Positions 39,711-49,473 of a stretch of 64,000 bases of DNA are shown here, one piece after another. Location of the stretch: the NCBI GenBank assembly GCA_026002975.1, contig BPGJ01000004.1, positions 124,001 through 188,000 of the forward strand. The letters run 5' to 3'. The stretch is from Acidimicrobiia bacterium. GTDB lineage: Bacteria; Actinomycetota; Acidimicrobiia; Spongiisociales; ZC4RG35. Below the pieces are notes generated by a model. The model did not search any database and was not told where the DNA came from. It was given only the letters and a program-made list of their open reading frames with translations. The position numbers and the translations under genes were made by a program. Position 1 is the stretch's first letter; every line of letters starts with the position of its first letter.

Positions 39711-41204
39711 TCAGGGGTCCTCCGGCCTCAGAGTCGGGAACAGGATCACCTCCCGGATGTGGTGACGGTCGGCGAGCAGCATGACCAGCCGGTCGACTCC
39801 GATCCCCAGACCCCCGGTGGGGGGCATGCCGTATTCGAGGGCCTGCAGATAGTCCTCGTCGACCGGATGGGCCTCGTCGTCGCCGCCGGCCCTGGCTCTG
39901 GCCTGGGCCAGGAAACGGGCCCGCTGGTCGAGCGGGTCGTTGAGCTCGGAGAAGGCGTTGGCGTACTCCGAGCCGGCGACGAACAGCTCGAACCGTTCGG
40001 TCAGGTCGGGGTCGTCGCGGTGCCGCCGGGCCAGCGGTGAGGTCTCCACCGGGTGGTCCAACACGAAGGTGGGTTCCCACAGCCGGGGAGCGACCAGGTG
40101 GTCGAACAGCTCCTCCACCAGCTTGCCCGCCCCCCATCCGGGATCCACCGCGATCCCCCGCCGTGCGGCCTCCTCGGCCAGCCGTTCCCGGTCGAGGCGG
40201 TGGGGGGCCTTCACCCCCAGCTCCTCGCCCACCAGGTCCACCATCCGCACCCGGCGGTAGGGGGGTCGTAGCGACAGGGGACGTCCCTGATAGGTGATCT
40301 CGGTGGTTCCCAGCGCCGCTTCGGCGACCGCGGGCAGCACCTCCTCCACCAGTCGGGCGATGTCGTGGTAGTCGGCGAACGCCTCGTAGGACTCCAACAT
40401 CGTGAACTCGGGGTTGTGGGTCGAGTCGATCCCTTCGTTGCGGAACACCTTGCCGATCTCGTAGACCTTCTCGAAACCCCCCACGATCAGGCGTTTGAGG
40501 TGCAGTTCGGTGGCGATCCGCAGGTACATGTCCAGGTCGAGGGCGTTGTGGTGGGTGACGAAGGGTCGGGCCAGCGCTCCACCGGCCTGGGTCTGCAGGA
40601 CCGGGGTCTCCACCTCCAGGTATCCCCGAGCGTCGAACTGTCGGCGCAGCTCCGACACCACTTTGGACCGCAGCACCGCCACCCGTCGGCTGTCGGGGTT
40701 GACGATCAGGTCCAGGTAGCGGCGCCGGGACCGGGCCTCGACGTCGGTGAGGCCCTTCCACTTGTCGGGCAGGGGACGCAGCCCTTTGGCGAGGATGGCG
40801 TAGTCGGTCACCTTCACCGACAGCTCGCCTTTGCGGGTGGTCATCACCCGGCCGGTGGCCCCCAGCCAGTCGCCCAGGTCGACCAGTTCGAGATGGTCGA
40901 AGCTCTCCCCCACCGTGTTGGGTTCGACGAAGAGCTGGATCCGGCCGCTGGCGTCCTCGAGGGTGACGAACACCAGCCTGCCGAAGCTCCTGAGCAGCCT
41001 CACCCTGCCGGCGACCGACACGACCTGGTCGGTCTCGGTTCCCGGCGGCAGGTCCCCGAAGGCGGCGTGGAGTTCGGCGGACCGGTGGGTCCTCTCGAAC
41101 TTGACCGGGTACGGGTCCAACCCGGCCCGGCGTATCCGTTCCAGCTTCTCGAGCCGGGCCCGGGTCAGGGGATGGTCGGCCAGGGGTGGATGCTCGTCGT
41201 TCAC
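39711..41204 (-). CDS. lysS: lysyl-tRNA synthetase, class II
   Basis: About 497 residues. The N-terminal OB-fold anticodon domain (VVSVAGRVRLLRSFGRLVFV) is followed by the class II catalytic core: motif 1 in YLEVETPVLQTQAGGA, motif 2 KVFRNEGIDSTHNPEFTMLE and motif 3 GGLGIGVDRLVMLLAD. It charges tRNA-Lys in the cytosol. GTG at 41204 is chosen because the next upstream codons lack family similarity. It follows the pantothenate genes on the same strand, a common actinobacterial order. Intact. Confidence 0.94.
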   Translation of the reverse strand: MNDEHPPLADHPLTRARLEKLERIRRAGLDPYPVKFERTHRSAELHAAFGDLPPGTETDQVVSVAGRVRLLRSFGRLVFVTLEDASGRIQLFVEPNTVGESFDHLELVDLGDWLGATGRVMTTRKGELSVKVTDYAILAKGLRPLPDKWKGLTDVEARSRRRYLDLIVNPDSRRVAVLRSKVVSELRRQFDARGYLEVETPVLQTQAGGALARPFVTHHNALDLDMYLRIATELHLKRLIVGGFEKVYEIGKVFRNEGIDSTHNPEFTMLESYEAFADYHDIARLVEEVLPAVAEAALGTTEITYQGRPLSLRPPYRRVRMVDLVGEELGVKAPHRLDRERLAEEAARRGIAVDPGWGAGKLVEELFDHLVAPRLWEPTFVLDHPVETSPLARRHRDDPDLTERFELFVAGSEYANAFSELNDPLDQRARFLAQARARAGGDDEAHPVDEDYLQALEYGMPPTGGLGIGVDRLVMLLADRHHIREVILFPTLRPEDP

Positions 41205-41236
41205 CGCCGCCACTTTGGACCGTCCGGGGTCCGGGT

Positions 41237-42007
41237 TCAAATCGTCGGGTGGTTTCGGTGGTAGACGATGCGGAGGCCCCTCAGGGTGAGCTCCTGGTCG
41301 ACCACCACCGGATGGCGACACATTGGGGCGATCAGGTCGGCCAGGCCGCCGGTGGCGACTATCGGCGGGTCCTGGAGCTTCTCTTCTTCAACGATGCGGG
41401 CGACCAGGCCGTCGACCAGGCCGACGTACCCATAGATGAGTCCCGACTGGATGGCTTCGACGGTGCTGCGACCCACCACCCGCCGGGGCGGGGTGAGCTC
41501 CACCCGCCGCAACGCCGCGGTGTGCTCCACCAGGGCGTCGGCGGCCACCTCGACTCCCGGGGCTATCGCTCCACCCCGGTAGTCCCCGTCCGGTCCCACC
41601 AGGTCGACCGTGGTGGCCGTTCCGAAGTCGATGATCACCGCCGGGGCGCCATAGGTCTCCACCGCGCCGATGGCGTTGACGACCCGGTCGGCTCCCACCT
41701 CCCGGGGGTTGTCGATGTTGATCGCCATCCCGGTCTTGACCCCGGGACCGACCACCACCAGGCGGTCCCCCACCAGGTCGCCGAGAGCTGCCCGTAGGGC
41801 GGTGGCCGCCGGGGGAACCACCGACGACAGGGCGGCTCCTTCGGCCTTCACCTCGCCGTCGTCGAGGAGGGCCCGCAACAGCAGCCGGTATTCGTCGGCG
41901 GTGCGGTGGGGGTCGGTGGAGACCCTCCACCGGTGGGTGAGGGTGTCGTGCTCGTACACCCCGATCACGGTGTTGGTGTTGCCCACGTCGATGACCAGCA
42001 GCATCAA
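41237..42007 (-). CDS. coaX: type III pantothenate kinase
   Basis: A 256-residue ASKHA-fold kinase. The phosphate-binding VIDVGNTNTVIGVYE at the N-terminus, the central NPREVGADRVVNAIGA and the catalytic-site IIDFGTATTVDLV are the CoaX hallmarks, with VATGGLADLI near the end. It phosphorylates pantothenate, the first step to coenzyme A, and type III enzymes are not inhibited by CoA. The ATG overlaps the panC stop, so the pathway genes are co-translated. Confidence 0.93.
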   Translation of the reverse strand: MMLLVIDVGNTNTVIGVYEHDTLTHRWRVSTDPHRTADEYRLLLRALLDDGEVKAEGAALSSVVPPAATALRAALGDLVGDRLVVVGPGVKTGMAINIDNPREVGADRVVNAIGAVETYGAPAVIIDFGTATTVDLVGPDGDYRGGAIAPGVEVAADALVEHTAALRRVELTPPRRVVGRSTVEAIQSGLIYGYVGLVDGLVARIVEEEKLQDPPIVATGGLADLIAPMCRHPVVVDQELTLRGLRIVYHRNHPTI

Positions 42008-42897
42008 CCTGCCTCCCGGTAGAGCACCGAAGGAGCCTCCAGGAACACCCCCCGGTCGGGAACCGGTTCTCCCTCGGGGGAGAGGTCGAAGAACAGGGCG
42101 TCGATCAGCCGCACCGGGCCGACCCGGGCGGCCGCGGCCAGGAAGGCCGGGCGGTCGAGCCGTTCGATCCGGGTCAGTCCGTCCTGGTCGACCAGCTCCA
42201 CGTATTCGAACTGAAGGTGGGGGGCGGCCCCCCGCGCCGCGGCGACGATGGGCGCGGCTCGCCGTTCGCCGTGTTCCACCAGGTCGGCGGCGGCCATCAG
42301 CGCCCGGCTCAGCTCGAGGGCGGTCGGCCGGTGATCGGGTCCGAGGAACACGTTGCGGGAGGAGAGGGCGAGTCCGTCGGGTTCCCGCACCACCGGGTGG
42401 CCGACGATCTCCACGGGGATGGAGAGGTCGACCACCAGTCTCTTCACCACTGCGAGCTGCTGGGCGTCTTTGCGGCCGAACACCGCCAGGTGGGGACGCA
42501 GCCCGGCGAGCAGCTTGGTCACGACGGTGGCCACCCCGTCGAAGTGGCCCGGCCGGTGAACCCCCTCCATCGTCTCGGTCAGGCCGGAGACCACCACCCG
42601 GGTGAACGGCTCGGTGGGGTACATCTCCTCCAGAGGCGGCACGAACAGGACATCGACCCCGACCTCGGCGGCGAGCCCGGCGTCCCGGTCGGGGTCCCGG
42701 GGATAGCGGGCCAGGTCGGCGGGGTCGTCGAACTGGAGGGGGTTGACGAACAAGGACACCATGAGGGTGTCACCCAGCTCCCTGCCCTTTTCCATGAGGC
42801 GGAGATGCCCCTCGTGGAAGTAGCCCATGGTGGGGACCAGCACCACCCGGCCGCGGGCCTCTTCCCGGGCCTCCCGGAAGGTGGTCACCACCTTCAT
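42004..42897 (-). CDS. panC: pantoate--beta-alanine ligase
   Basis: A 297-residue enzyme. It has the ATP-binding PTMGYFHEGHL (HxGH motif), FVNPLQFDDPADLARYPR, GHFDGVATVVTKL, GRKDAQQLAVVKR and the second signature ALSSRNVFL. It condenses pantoate with beta-alanine via pantoyl-adenylate to give pantothenate. Flanked by coaX downstream and the PanG-like gene upstream, each with a four-base overlap, it forms a compact vitamin B5/CoA operon. Confidence 0.93.
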   Translation of the reverse strand: MKVVTTFREAREEARGRVVLVPTMGYFHEGHLRLMEKGRELGDTLMVSLFVNPLQFDDPADLARYPRDPDRDAGLAAEVGVDVLFVPPLEEMYPTEPFTRVVVSGLTETMEGVHRPGHFDGVATVVTKLLAGLRPHLAVFGRKDAQQLAVVKRLVVDLSIPVEIVGHPVVREPDGLALSSRNVFLGPDHRPTALELSRALMAAADLVEHGERRAAPIVAAARGAAPHLQFEYVELVDQDGLTRIERLDRPAFLAAAARVGPVRLIDALFFDLSPEGEPVPDRGVFLEAPSVLYREAG

Positions 42898-43694
42898 CCC
42901 AGCACCGCCTCGGCCTCGGCGGTCAGCCCCGCCAACCCGGCGGTGACTCTGACCAGCAGCCGGAACTGGTCTCCCACCCCCGCCCGATCGGCGGCCGCAA
43001 CCTGGGCGGCCACCGTCCCCCAGTCGCCCCGGGCGACAGGGCCGGTCAGGGCGGCTTCGGGTCCCAGCTCGAAGACGTTGTCGACGACAGTGCGGGTCAG
43101 AGGCGCCAACACCTCGAAGTCGAGACCCGCGGTTCGGAACAAGGCGGCGGCCAGCCCGAGAGCGGCCACCACGAAGTTGGATCCGGCCGCCGCCGCGGCG
43201 TGATAGGCGGGTTTGGCGGCGTCGTCGAGGTGGAAGGGTTTCATCCCCAGGTCGCCGGCGAAGCGCTCCAAGGCGGCTGTGACGTCCCCGTCGGAACCGG
43301 TGACGCCGGCCCAGGCCCCCGCCAGGCTTCGGGCGCCCCTGACCGGGTCGGGGAGGGTCTGGAGGGGGTGAAACGACCCGTGGGGCACTCCCAGAGACGC
43401 CAGGTCGGAGATGGGGCGGCTGCCCGACAGATGGACGGCCATCCCGACCCGGCCGATCCGTGAACCCAGACGTTCGGCCACCGGTCGGATCTGGTCGTCC
43501 CGCACCGCCACCACCAGCAGGTCGCAGTCGGGGATGGGCTGGTCGACTCGGATCGAAGGGGCGGGAAACGGAACCCGGCCGGACGGGCCGGGAACCACCC
43601 CGGCCAGCCGATACCCGGCTTCCTGGGCGGCCAGAGCCACCGAGCCGCCGGCCCTGCCGGGGCCTACGACGACGAGGGTGCGGGGTTGGGCCAT
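42894..43694 (-). CDS. Rossmann/DUF2520 protein, probable ketopantoate reductase of the PanG type
   Basis: A 266-residue protein with an N-terminal dinucleotide fold (TLVVVGPGRAGGSVALAAQEAG, GxGxxG-like) and a C-terminal DUF2520 helical domain (DAAKPAYHAAAAAGSNFVVAA). In Francisella the DUF2520 protein PanG is a ketopantoate reductase unrelated in sequence to PanE. Position directly upstream of panC and coaX supports the same role here. That is inference from family and context; DUF2520 proteins also occur away from pan genes. Confidence 0.75.
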   Translation of the reverse strand: MAQPRTLVVVGPGRAGGSVALAAQEAGYRLAGVVPGPSGRVPFPAPSIRVDQPIPDCDLLVVAVRDDQIRPVAERLGSRIGRVGMAVHLSGSRPISDLASLGVPHGSFHPLQTLPDPVRGARSLAGAWAGVTGSDGDVTAALERFAGDLGMKPFHLDDAAKPAYHAAAAAGSNFVVAALGLAAALFRTAGLDFEVLAPLTRTVVDNVFELGPEAALTGPVARGDWGTVAAQVAAADRAGVGDQFRLLVRVTAGLAGLTAEAEAVLG

Positions 43695-43741
43695 GGTTCC
43701 AGTCCTCCCGGGTACCGGACCGAGTAGGGAAGGCTACCCGC

Positions 43742-44077
43742 TCACCAGTCTTCGGCGTCGTCCTCCATCAGCTCGGCCCATCGGGCGTCGAGCTTGGCCT
43801 TCATGTCCCGATAGGCGCGCCTTCTCTTCCAGAACTTGGTCTTCCACACCCGGAACCGCCTCTTGGGGGGAGGAGGAACCTCGGGCAGGTGGTCGACCAC
43901 CGTCTTGGGTTTCACCTCGGGGAGGGGACCGACCTCGTCGGGATCGGTGACGGTGGTGAGGATCTGGCGGGTCTGGTGCCGAACCTTCCTATGGTCTCTG
44001 GCACGGTCCTCCGGGCTGGGTCGGTGGCGTTCGACTCCGGGGACCGGGATGCGGCGCTGTCGGGAACGGCGGGCCAT
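43742..44077 (-). CDS. small basic protein of unknown function
   Basis: A 111-residue, strongly charged protein. It has a basic N-terminus (ARRSRQRRIPVPGVERHRPS), a Pro-rich middle (EVPPPPKRR), then a basic-aromatic helix (FRVWKTKFWKRRRAYRDMKAK) and an acidic tail (ELMEDDAEDW). No membrane helix or known motif. The composition suggests a nucleic-acid- or ribosome-binding protein, but nothing proves it. It lies between the fol and pan gene sets on the same strand. Confidence 0.5.
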   Translation of the reverse strand: MARRSRQRRIPVPGVERHRPSPEDRARDHRKVRHQTRQILTTVTDPDEVGPLPEVKPKTVVDHLPEVPPPPKRRFRVWKTKFWKRRRAYRDMKAKLDARWAELMEDDAEDW

Positions 44078-44198
44078 GGAACCTCCTCACATCGGGGCGA
44101 CTGGTCTCGGTCGGATCCCCCGTGGAGGGTCTCGTTCCCTCATCGGCTCCGACGTTATCAGCCCCGCGGTCGGCGTGCCCGGGCCGAAGGACCCTATG

Positions 44199-45155
44199 TC
44201 ACCACACCCAGGGGAGGAACCGTCTCCGCACCCGCCGTCGGTATTCGAGGTAGCCGGGCACGTTGACTCCCAGAGCCGACTCCTCGGCCCGGGCCTTGGC
44301 GGCGAAGAACACCGCCGCGGCGACCGCGGCGACCAGGGCGGGTTCGGAACCCACCAGCCACGCCGCTCCTCCCATGGCGAGGATCAGACCCCCGTAGATG
44401 GGATGTCGAACCAGCCGGTAGGGGCCGTGGGCGACCAGCGACGCTCCCGGTCGGGGTTGGGGCAAAGGCGTCAGGGCCGCCCCCAGGCTCCTCACCCCGG
44501 CAACGGCCAGCACGGCTCCGGCCAGCAACACCAACCCTCCCGGTATCCACCGCCACCAGGGAGGAGGAAGGGAGGTGTCGGCGAGCAGCGCCACGACCCA
44601 CACCGCGATCAGCACCGCCTGGGCCGCCACCCATCGGACGGCGGCCGACCCCAGATCGGGGGGTTCGTCGAGCCAGTCTCCCGAGAACCTCCGCACCCAC
44701 GGTCTTCTGGGGAGGCCCTCCAACGCCCGACGGGCGGTGAGGCCGGGACCGACCGGCGCCTCCGGCCAGACCTCGACCAGAGGTGCGAGGACGAAGCGCC
44801 GCTCCCTCGCCCGGGGGTGGGGCACCTCCAGGTCGGGGAGGCTCAACCTGAGGTCCTCGTAGGCGATCAGGTCCAGGTCGAGGGTTCTGGGACCCCACCG
44901 TTCCTCCCGGGTGCGACCCTCCTCCTGCTCGACGTCGTGGAGGGCGACCAGCAGCTCGGCGGGTGCCAGAGGGGTGTCGAGGATCACCACCGCGTTCAGG
45001 TAGGGGTCCTGTCCGGCGGGTCCGACCGGTTCGGTTTCGTAGAGCCCGGATACGGCCTCCACCCGACCCAGCCGCCGGAGGCGGTCCACCGCCCGTCTGA
45101 GGTGGGCCAGGCGGTCCCCCAGGTTGGATCCGAGAGCGACCGCTGCTCTGCTCAC
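44199..45155 (-). CDS. folK: HPPK (FolK) fused to an isoprenylcysteine-methyltransferase-like membrane domain
   Basis: The N-terminal ~160 residues are a full 6-hydroxymethyl-7,8-dihydropterin pyrophosphokinase: ALGSNLGDRLAHLRRAV, EVSGLYETEPVG-like VSGLYETEPVGPAGQDPYLN, and RWGPRTLDLDLIAYEDL with HPRARERRFVLAPL. Without any stop the frame continues into ~150 residues with four hydrophobic helices and the ICMT signature: GPYRLVRHPIYGGLILAMGG, then AEESALGVNVPGYLEYRRRV and FLPWVW. FolK acts in the cytosol in folate synthesis. The membrane methyltransferase part is unexpected. The ORF is intact and overlaps folB by four bases. Confidence 0.85.
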   Translation of the reverse strand: MSRAAVALGSNLGDRLAHLRRAVDRLRRLGRVEAVSGLYETEPVGPAGQDPYLNAVVILDTPLAPAELLVALHDVEQEEGRTREERWGPRTLDLDLIAYEDLRLSLPDLEVPHPRARERRFVLAPLVEVWPEAPVGPGLTARRALEGLPRRPWVRRFSGDWLDEPPDLGSAAVRWVAAQAVLIAVWVVALLADTSLPPPWWRWIPGGLVLLAGAVLAVAGVRSLGAALTPLPQPRPGASLVAHGPYRLVRHPIYGGLILAMGGAAWLVGSEPALVAAVAAAVFFAAKARAEESALGVNVPGYLEYRRRVRRRFLPWVW

Positions 45156-45511
45156 CTTCTTCGCCAGACGGTCACCGCCACGTCGTCGACCGGGGCCGGG
45201 GTGGGCGCCTCCGGTTTGTGGACCGTCACCTCGACGGCTTCGACCCTGGGGTGGGACAACACCACTTCGGCTACCCGTTCGGCGACCCGTTCGATCAGGT
45301 TCCAGCTCTCCCCGGTCACCGTCTGGACGACTTCGTCGATCATCCCGGCGTAGTCGACCGTGTGGTCGAGCCGGTCGCTGCGTCCCGCCGGGGACAGGTC
45401 GAGTTCGACCACCAGGTCCACCACGAACGGCTGGGGGTGGATCTTCTCGGATGGGAGCCAGCCGTGGACCGCGTCGACCCGGATGCCTCGAACGACGATC
45501 CGGTCGGTCAC
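45152..45511 (-). CDS. folB: dihydroneopterin aldolase
   Basis: A 119-residue T-fold enzyme. It has VRGIRVDAVHGWLPSEKIHP (active-site region), VVDLVVELDLSPAGRSDRLDHTVDY and NLIERVAERVAEVVL with the catalytic-region Glu, ending VEVTVHKPEAP. It cleaves dihydroneopterin to hydroxymethyldihydropterin, the substrate of the FolK domain encoded next. Four-base overlaps on both sides indicate co-translation. Confidence 0.92.
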   Translation of the reverse strand: MTDRIVVRGIRVDAVHGWLPSEKIHPQPFVVDLVVELDLSPAGRSDRLDHTVDYAGMIDEVVQTVTGESWNLIERVAERVAEVVLSHPRVEAVEVTVHKPEAPTPAPVDDVAVTVWRRR

Positions 45512-45990
45512 TGACGGGCGATCAGGGCTCGACCTTCGGGTCCGAGCGGCCGACCGAGGATCTCTTGGATCAGAGCGGAGGCCAACACCTCGTCCCTGAC
45601 GAGACCCGTCCAGATCAGGTAGCCGCCCAGCAGGCCGCCCAGCAGGTCGTCGACGGTCTCCCGGTGGACCAGGACCCGGGCCCCGGGCCGGGACGTCTCT
45701 TCCCGGATGGTGCGGTAGAGGCGCTCCGCGTCGTCTGGTTCGGGCTGGTCGGGCATGGGGACCTGGAGAGCCTTGAGACCGGCCTGCCGGTAGGCGTGGA
45801 GGTTCTGGTTGCCCGACAGCAGCGACACCACGCAGGTGACCCCGGCTTCGTTGACCAGCCAGGTGATCTCCTCTTCCCGCCTCACCCGGCGATGCTGGAT
45901 CCCCGACCCGCCGATCCGGTCGGACACGGCTAGACGGTCGGCTATCACCCAGCGGAAACCGCGCGGTTTCAACCCGACGATCATGGTCAC
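45508..45990 (-). CDS. dual-specificity-phosphatase-like protein lacking the catalytic Cys
   Basis: A 160-residue protein. The overall layout (WVIADRLAVSDRIG, then ITWLVNEAGVTCVVSLLSG, then LKALQVPMPDQPEPDDAERL) matches bacterial dual-specificity phosphatases. However, where the HCxxGxxR loop should follow VLVH, the sequence reads VLVHRETVDDLLGGLLGGYL: Cys and the loop Arg are absent. It may be a pseudophosphatase or a binding protein. It lies inside the folate operon between folP and folB with four-base overlaps, so it is co-expressed with them. Function in folate metabolism unknown. Confidence 0.6.
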   Translation of the reverse strand: MTMIVGLKPRGFRWVIADRLAVSDRIGGSGIQHRRVRREEEITWLVNEAGVTCVVSLLSGNQNLHAYRQAGLKALQVPMPDQPEPDDAERLYRTIREETSRPGARVLVHRETVDDLLGGLLGGYLIWTGLVRDEVLASALIQEILGRPLGPEGRALIARQ

Positions 45991-46820
45991 GGTGCGGCCC
46001 GCACGATAGCTGCCGCCACGGCGGCTGCTTCCCGGGCCGCGGCCACGTCGTGGACCCGCACGGCGTGGGCGCCTCTCTCCACCGCCAACGCCACCGTCAC
46101 CGCGGTGGCCAGGTCCCGGTCGGCCGGGTTCTCCCGCCCGGTGATCGCCCCGAGGAAGCTCTTGCGTGACGTGCCGACCAGCACCGGATATCCCAGCGCG
46201 ACGATCGCGGGCAGGTCGCGGAGGAGAAGCAGGTTGTGTTCGGTGGTCTTACCGAACCCGATCCCCGGGTCGACGCAAACCGCTTCGGGATGGACGCCTT
46301 CGGCGACGGCTTCTTCGGCTCGGCGCCGGAGGAAGTCGGCGACCTCGGCCACCACGTCGGTGTAGACCGCCTGGCTCTGCATGGTGCGGGGGTCTCCTTT
46401 CATGTGCATCACCACCACTCCGGCTCCCGACTCGGCGGCCAGGCGCCGCATCGCCGGGTCGGTCAGGCCGGACACGTCGTTGATCACCACGGCGCCCGCC
46501 TCCAGGGCGGCTTCCGCCACCTTCGGTTTGCGGGTGTCGATCGACACCCGGACACCCGAGGCGGCCAGCTCCCGGACGACCGGGATCACCCGCCGCAGCT
46601 CTTCGGCTTCGGGAACCGGCTCGGCTCCCGGGCGGGTCGACTCGCCTCCCACGTCGACCAGGTGGGCTCCCTCGTCGACCAGCCTCCTGGCGTGGGCCAC
46701 CGCCTGGTCGGGATCGAGGAAGCTGCCTCCGTCGGAGAACGAGTCGGGGGTGACGTTGACGATCCCCATCAGCACGGTCTCGTCGAGCGACAGGGAGCCG
46801 GTACGGATCCGCCAGTTCAC
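45987..46820 (-). CDS. folP: dihydropteroate synthase
   Basis: About 277 residues, TIM barrel. Signatures: [61 protein letters not shown], and [17 protein letters not shown]. It joins p-aminobenzoate to the pterin pyrophosphate made by FolK, and is the sulfonamide target. GTG start at 46820 overlaps the folE stop (GTGA). Confidence 0.94.
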   Translation of the reverse strand: MNWRIRTGSLSLDETVLMGIVNVTPDSFSDGGSFLDPDQAVAHARRLVDEGAHLVDVGGESTRPGAEPVPEAEELRRVIPVVRELAASGVRVSIDTRKPKVAEAALEAGAVVINDVSGLTDPAMRRLAAESGAGVVVMHMKGDPRTMQSQAVYTDVVAEVADFLRRRAEEAVAEGVHPEAVCVDPGIGFGKTTEHNLLLLRDLPAIVALGYPVLVGTSRKSFLGAITGRENPADRDLATAVTVALAVERGAHAVRVHDVAAAREAAAVAAAIVRAAP

Positions 46821-47431
46821 TTGGTGCCGATCAGCAGCCTCATCCCCTCCTCCCGGGTGGAGGGGTTGTCCCGGAACAGTCCCCGAACCGCAGAGGTGAT
46901 GGTCATCGCCCCCGGCTTGTTCACACCCCGCATCGACATGCACAGATGTTCGGCTTCGATCACCACCATCACCCCCTTCGGCTGGAGGGCCTTCTCCAGG
47001 GTGTCGGCGATCTGCACGGTGAGCCGTTCTTGCACCTGGAGGCGGCGGGAGTACGCGTCGACCAGACGGGCCAGCTTCGACAGCCCGGTGACGCATCCCC
47101 GATCGTCGGGGATGTAGGCGACGTGGGCTCTTCCCAGGAACGGCACCAGGTGGTGTTCGCACAGCGAGTAGAGGGGGATGTCCCTCACCATGACGATCTC
47201 GTCGTAGGCGGTTTCGAACCTGACCTCGAGGAGAGACTCGGGATCGACCCGCATACCCCCGAGGACCTCGGCGTAGAGCCGGGCCACCCGCCGGGGGGTG
47301 TCTTTGAGGCCGTCCCGGTCGGGGTCCTCCCCCACCGCCACCAGGATCTTCCTGACCGCGTCGGCGATCGCCTCCAGGTCGACTTCCCTGGGGCGGGAGG
47401 GCGAAGACGGCCGGTGACCGTCCCCCGTCAT
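46817..47431 (-). CDS. folE: GTP cyclohydrolase I
   Basis: A 204-residue enzyme that opens GTP to dihydroneopterin triphosphate, first step of folate synthesis. Zinc and active-site motifs are seen in [19 protein letters not shown] and [39 protein letters not shown] is also typical. The ATG overlaps the ftsH stop (ATGA), so the ftsH-folE-folP order is translationally coupled. Confidence 0.94.
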   Translation of the reverse strand: MTGDGHRPSSPSRPREVDLEAIADAVRKILVAVGEDPDRDGLKDTPRRVARLYAEVLGGMRVDPESLLEVRFETAYDEIVMVRDIPLYSLCEHHLVPFLGRAHVAYIPDDRGCVTGLSKLARLVDAYSRRLQVQERLTVQIADTLEKALQPKGVMVVIEAEHLCMSMRGVNKPGAMTITSAVRGLFRDNPSTREEGMRLLIGTK

Positions 47432-49356
47432 CAGCCCTCCGGTCGGCTCTGGTCGGCCTTCTGAGCTGCGGCCACTCCCCCGTTGGCGGCCCGGAACCCG
47501 GCGGGAGGACGGATCCGGAACGATCCGCTGGCGGCATGCTCCCACTTGGGCACGTCGGCGAAGATCTCGGCCACCTCGTCGGGGCCCAGGCTCTCCTTGT
47601 CCAAGAGGGCGGCGACCATGCGTTCCATCGCGTCCCGGTGGGCTTCCAGGATCTGACGGGCTTCTTCGTGGGCGGCGTTGATCAACGCCCGAACCTCGTC
47701 GTCGATCGAGGCGGCCACTTCGTCGGAGTAGTCCTGGCTGCGGGTGTAGTCCCTACCCAGGAACACCTCGCCGGCCGGTTTGCCGTATTGGAGGGGTCCG
47801 AGCCGGTCGCTCATCCCGTATTCCATCACCATGCGGCGGGCGATCTGGGTGGCTTTTTCGATGTCGTTGGCGGCGCCGGTGGTCGGATCGGCGTAGATGA
47901 GCTCCTCGGCGGTGCGCCCACCCAGCAGCATGGCGAGCTGGTCGACCAGCTCCGACCGTCTCACCAAGTACTTGTCGTGGGTGGGCAGTGCCAGGGTGTG
48001 GCCGAGCGACCGGCCACGGGCGACGATCGTCACCTTGTGCACCGGGTCGGCCATCGGCAACGCCCAGCCGACCAGGGCGTGGCCCGTTTCGTGGTAGGCG
48101 ATCAGCCTCTTCTCCTCGTCGCTCATCACCCGGGACTTGCGTTCGGGTCCGGCTATCACCCGGTCGATGGCCTCCTCCAGCTCGTCCATCCCGATGGTGG
48201 CCTTCCGCCGTCGGGCCGCCAGCAGGGCGGCTTCGTTGATCAGGTTGGCCAGGTCGGCGCCGGTGAACCCCGGCGTGCGGCGGGCCAGCACCTCGAGGTC
48301 GATCTCGGGGGCGAGGGGTTTGCCCCGGGCGTGCACCTGGAGGATGGCTTTGCGTCCTTCGATGTCGGGGGCGTCGACCACGATCTGACGGTCGAACCGG
48401 CCGGGTCGGAGCAGCGCCGGGTCGAGGATGTCGGGCCGGTTGGTGGCGGCCATGACGATCACCCCGGTGTTGCCCTCGAACCCGTCGAGCTCCACCAGGA
48501 GCTGGTTGAGGGTCTGTTCCCGTTCGTCGTGCCCACCGCCGAGACCGGCGCCCCGGTGACGTCCCACCGCGTCGATCTCGTCGATGAACACGATGGCCGG
48601 GGCGTTCTGTTTGGCCTGTTCGAACAGGTCCCTCACCCGGCTGGCACCCACCCCGACGAACATCTCCACGAAGTCGGAGCCCGAGATCGACAGGAACGGC
48701 ACCCCGGCCTCTCCGGCCACCGCCCGGGCCAGGAGCGTCTTGCCGGTGCCGGGCGGCCCGAACAGCAACACCCCCTTGGGGATCTTGGCTCCGATCGCCC
48801 GGTACCGGTCGGGGTTCTGCAGGAAGTCCTTGATCTCCTGCAGCTCTTCTATCGCCTCTTCCAGACCGGCCACGTCGGCGAAGGTGACCTTGGGTTGGTC
48901 TTTCGAGACCGTCTTGGCTTTGGCCTTGCCGAACTGCATGACCCGGTTGCCCGACCCCTGCATCTGCATGAAGATGAACACCATGAACCCGACCAGGAAC
49001 AGCCAGGGGAGGATCGAGATGAGCACCTCCCAGAAGCCGGGCGGTTCGGCGTCGGTGGTGAGGGACACCCCGGCGTCGAGTACTGCCTGGGTGAGTTCGC
49101 CTTCGAACCCCTCCGGGTAGCGGACCATGAAGTCGAAGCCGGTGGGGTTGGTGGAGTCGACGTATTTCCCTTGGGCCCGTTTGGACCGGGTGAACAGGGT
49201 CACCGAGGCGATCTCCCCATCTTCGAGCTGCTGCTGGAACTCGGTGAGGGAGATCTCGGCAGGTGCGGCGATCTCGTCGAACCATCGTTGGGCGACGAGA
49301 GCCAGGACCACGAAGACCAGGCCGTAGACGAGAAGGGTGCGGAACGTTCGGTTCAA
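47431..49356 (-). CDS. ftsH: ATP-dependent zinc metalloprotease FtsH
   Basis: A 641-residue membrane AAA+ protease. Two membrane helices ([17 protein letters not shown] and [18 protein letters not shown]) flank the periplasm-side FtsH_ext domain. The AAA+ core has Walker [17 protein letters not shown], Walker [13 protein letters not shown] and the SRH region. The peptidase has the zinc motif HETGH with His422, Glu423 and His426. It degrades misfolded or regulatory membrane and soluble proteins. The start is TTG. Intact and coupled to folE. Confidence 0.95.
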   Translation of the reverse strand: MNRTFRTLLVYGLVFVVLALVAQRWFDEIAAPAEISLTEFQQQLEDGEIASVTLFTRSKRAQGKYVDSTNPTGFDFMVRYPEGFEGELTQAVLDAGVSLTTDAEPPGFWEVLISILPWLFLVGFMVFIFMQMQGSGNRVMQFGKAKAKTVSKDQPKVTFADVAGLEEAIEELQEIKDFLQNPDRYRAIGAKIPKGVLLFGPPGTGKTLLARAVAGEAGVPFLSISGSDFVEMFVGVGASRVRDLFEQAKQNAPAIVFIDEIDAVGRHRGAGLGGGHDEREQTLNQLLVELDGFEGNTGVIVMAATNRPDILDPALLRPGRFDRQIVVDAPDIEGRKAILQVHARGKPLAPEIDLEVLARRTPGFTGADLANLINEAALLAARRRKATIGMDELEEAIDRVIAGPERKSRVMSDEEKRLIAYHETGHALVGWALPMADPVHKVTIVARGRSLGHTLALPTHDKYLVRRSELVDQLAMLLGGRTAEELIYADPTTGAANDIEKATQIARRMVMEYGMSDRLGPLQYGKPAGEVFLGRDYTRSQDYSDEVAASIDDEVRALINAAHEEARQILEAHRDAMERMVAALLDKESLGPDEVAEIFADVPKWEHAASGSFRIRPPAGFRAANGGVAAAQKADQSRPEG

Positions 49357-49473
49357 GTCGTTTCTCCGGGGTTTTTCTGGTGACGGCCCGGGCCGTCGCC
49401 CTCATGCTACGAGGGGATCCCGGCTATGGGAACTCCGGGGACGGCCTCCACCCTACCCAGATGCGGCGGGTCT

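Noticed and set aside
47536-49383. 615-codon plus-strand open frame
   Set aside because: Exact antisense of ftsH; composition is shadow-like.
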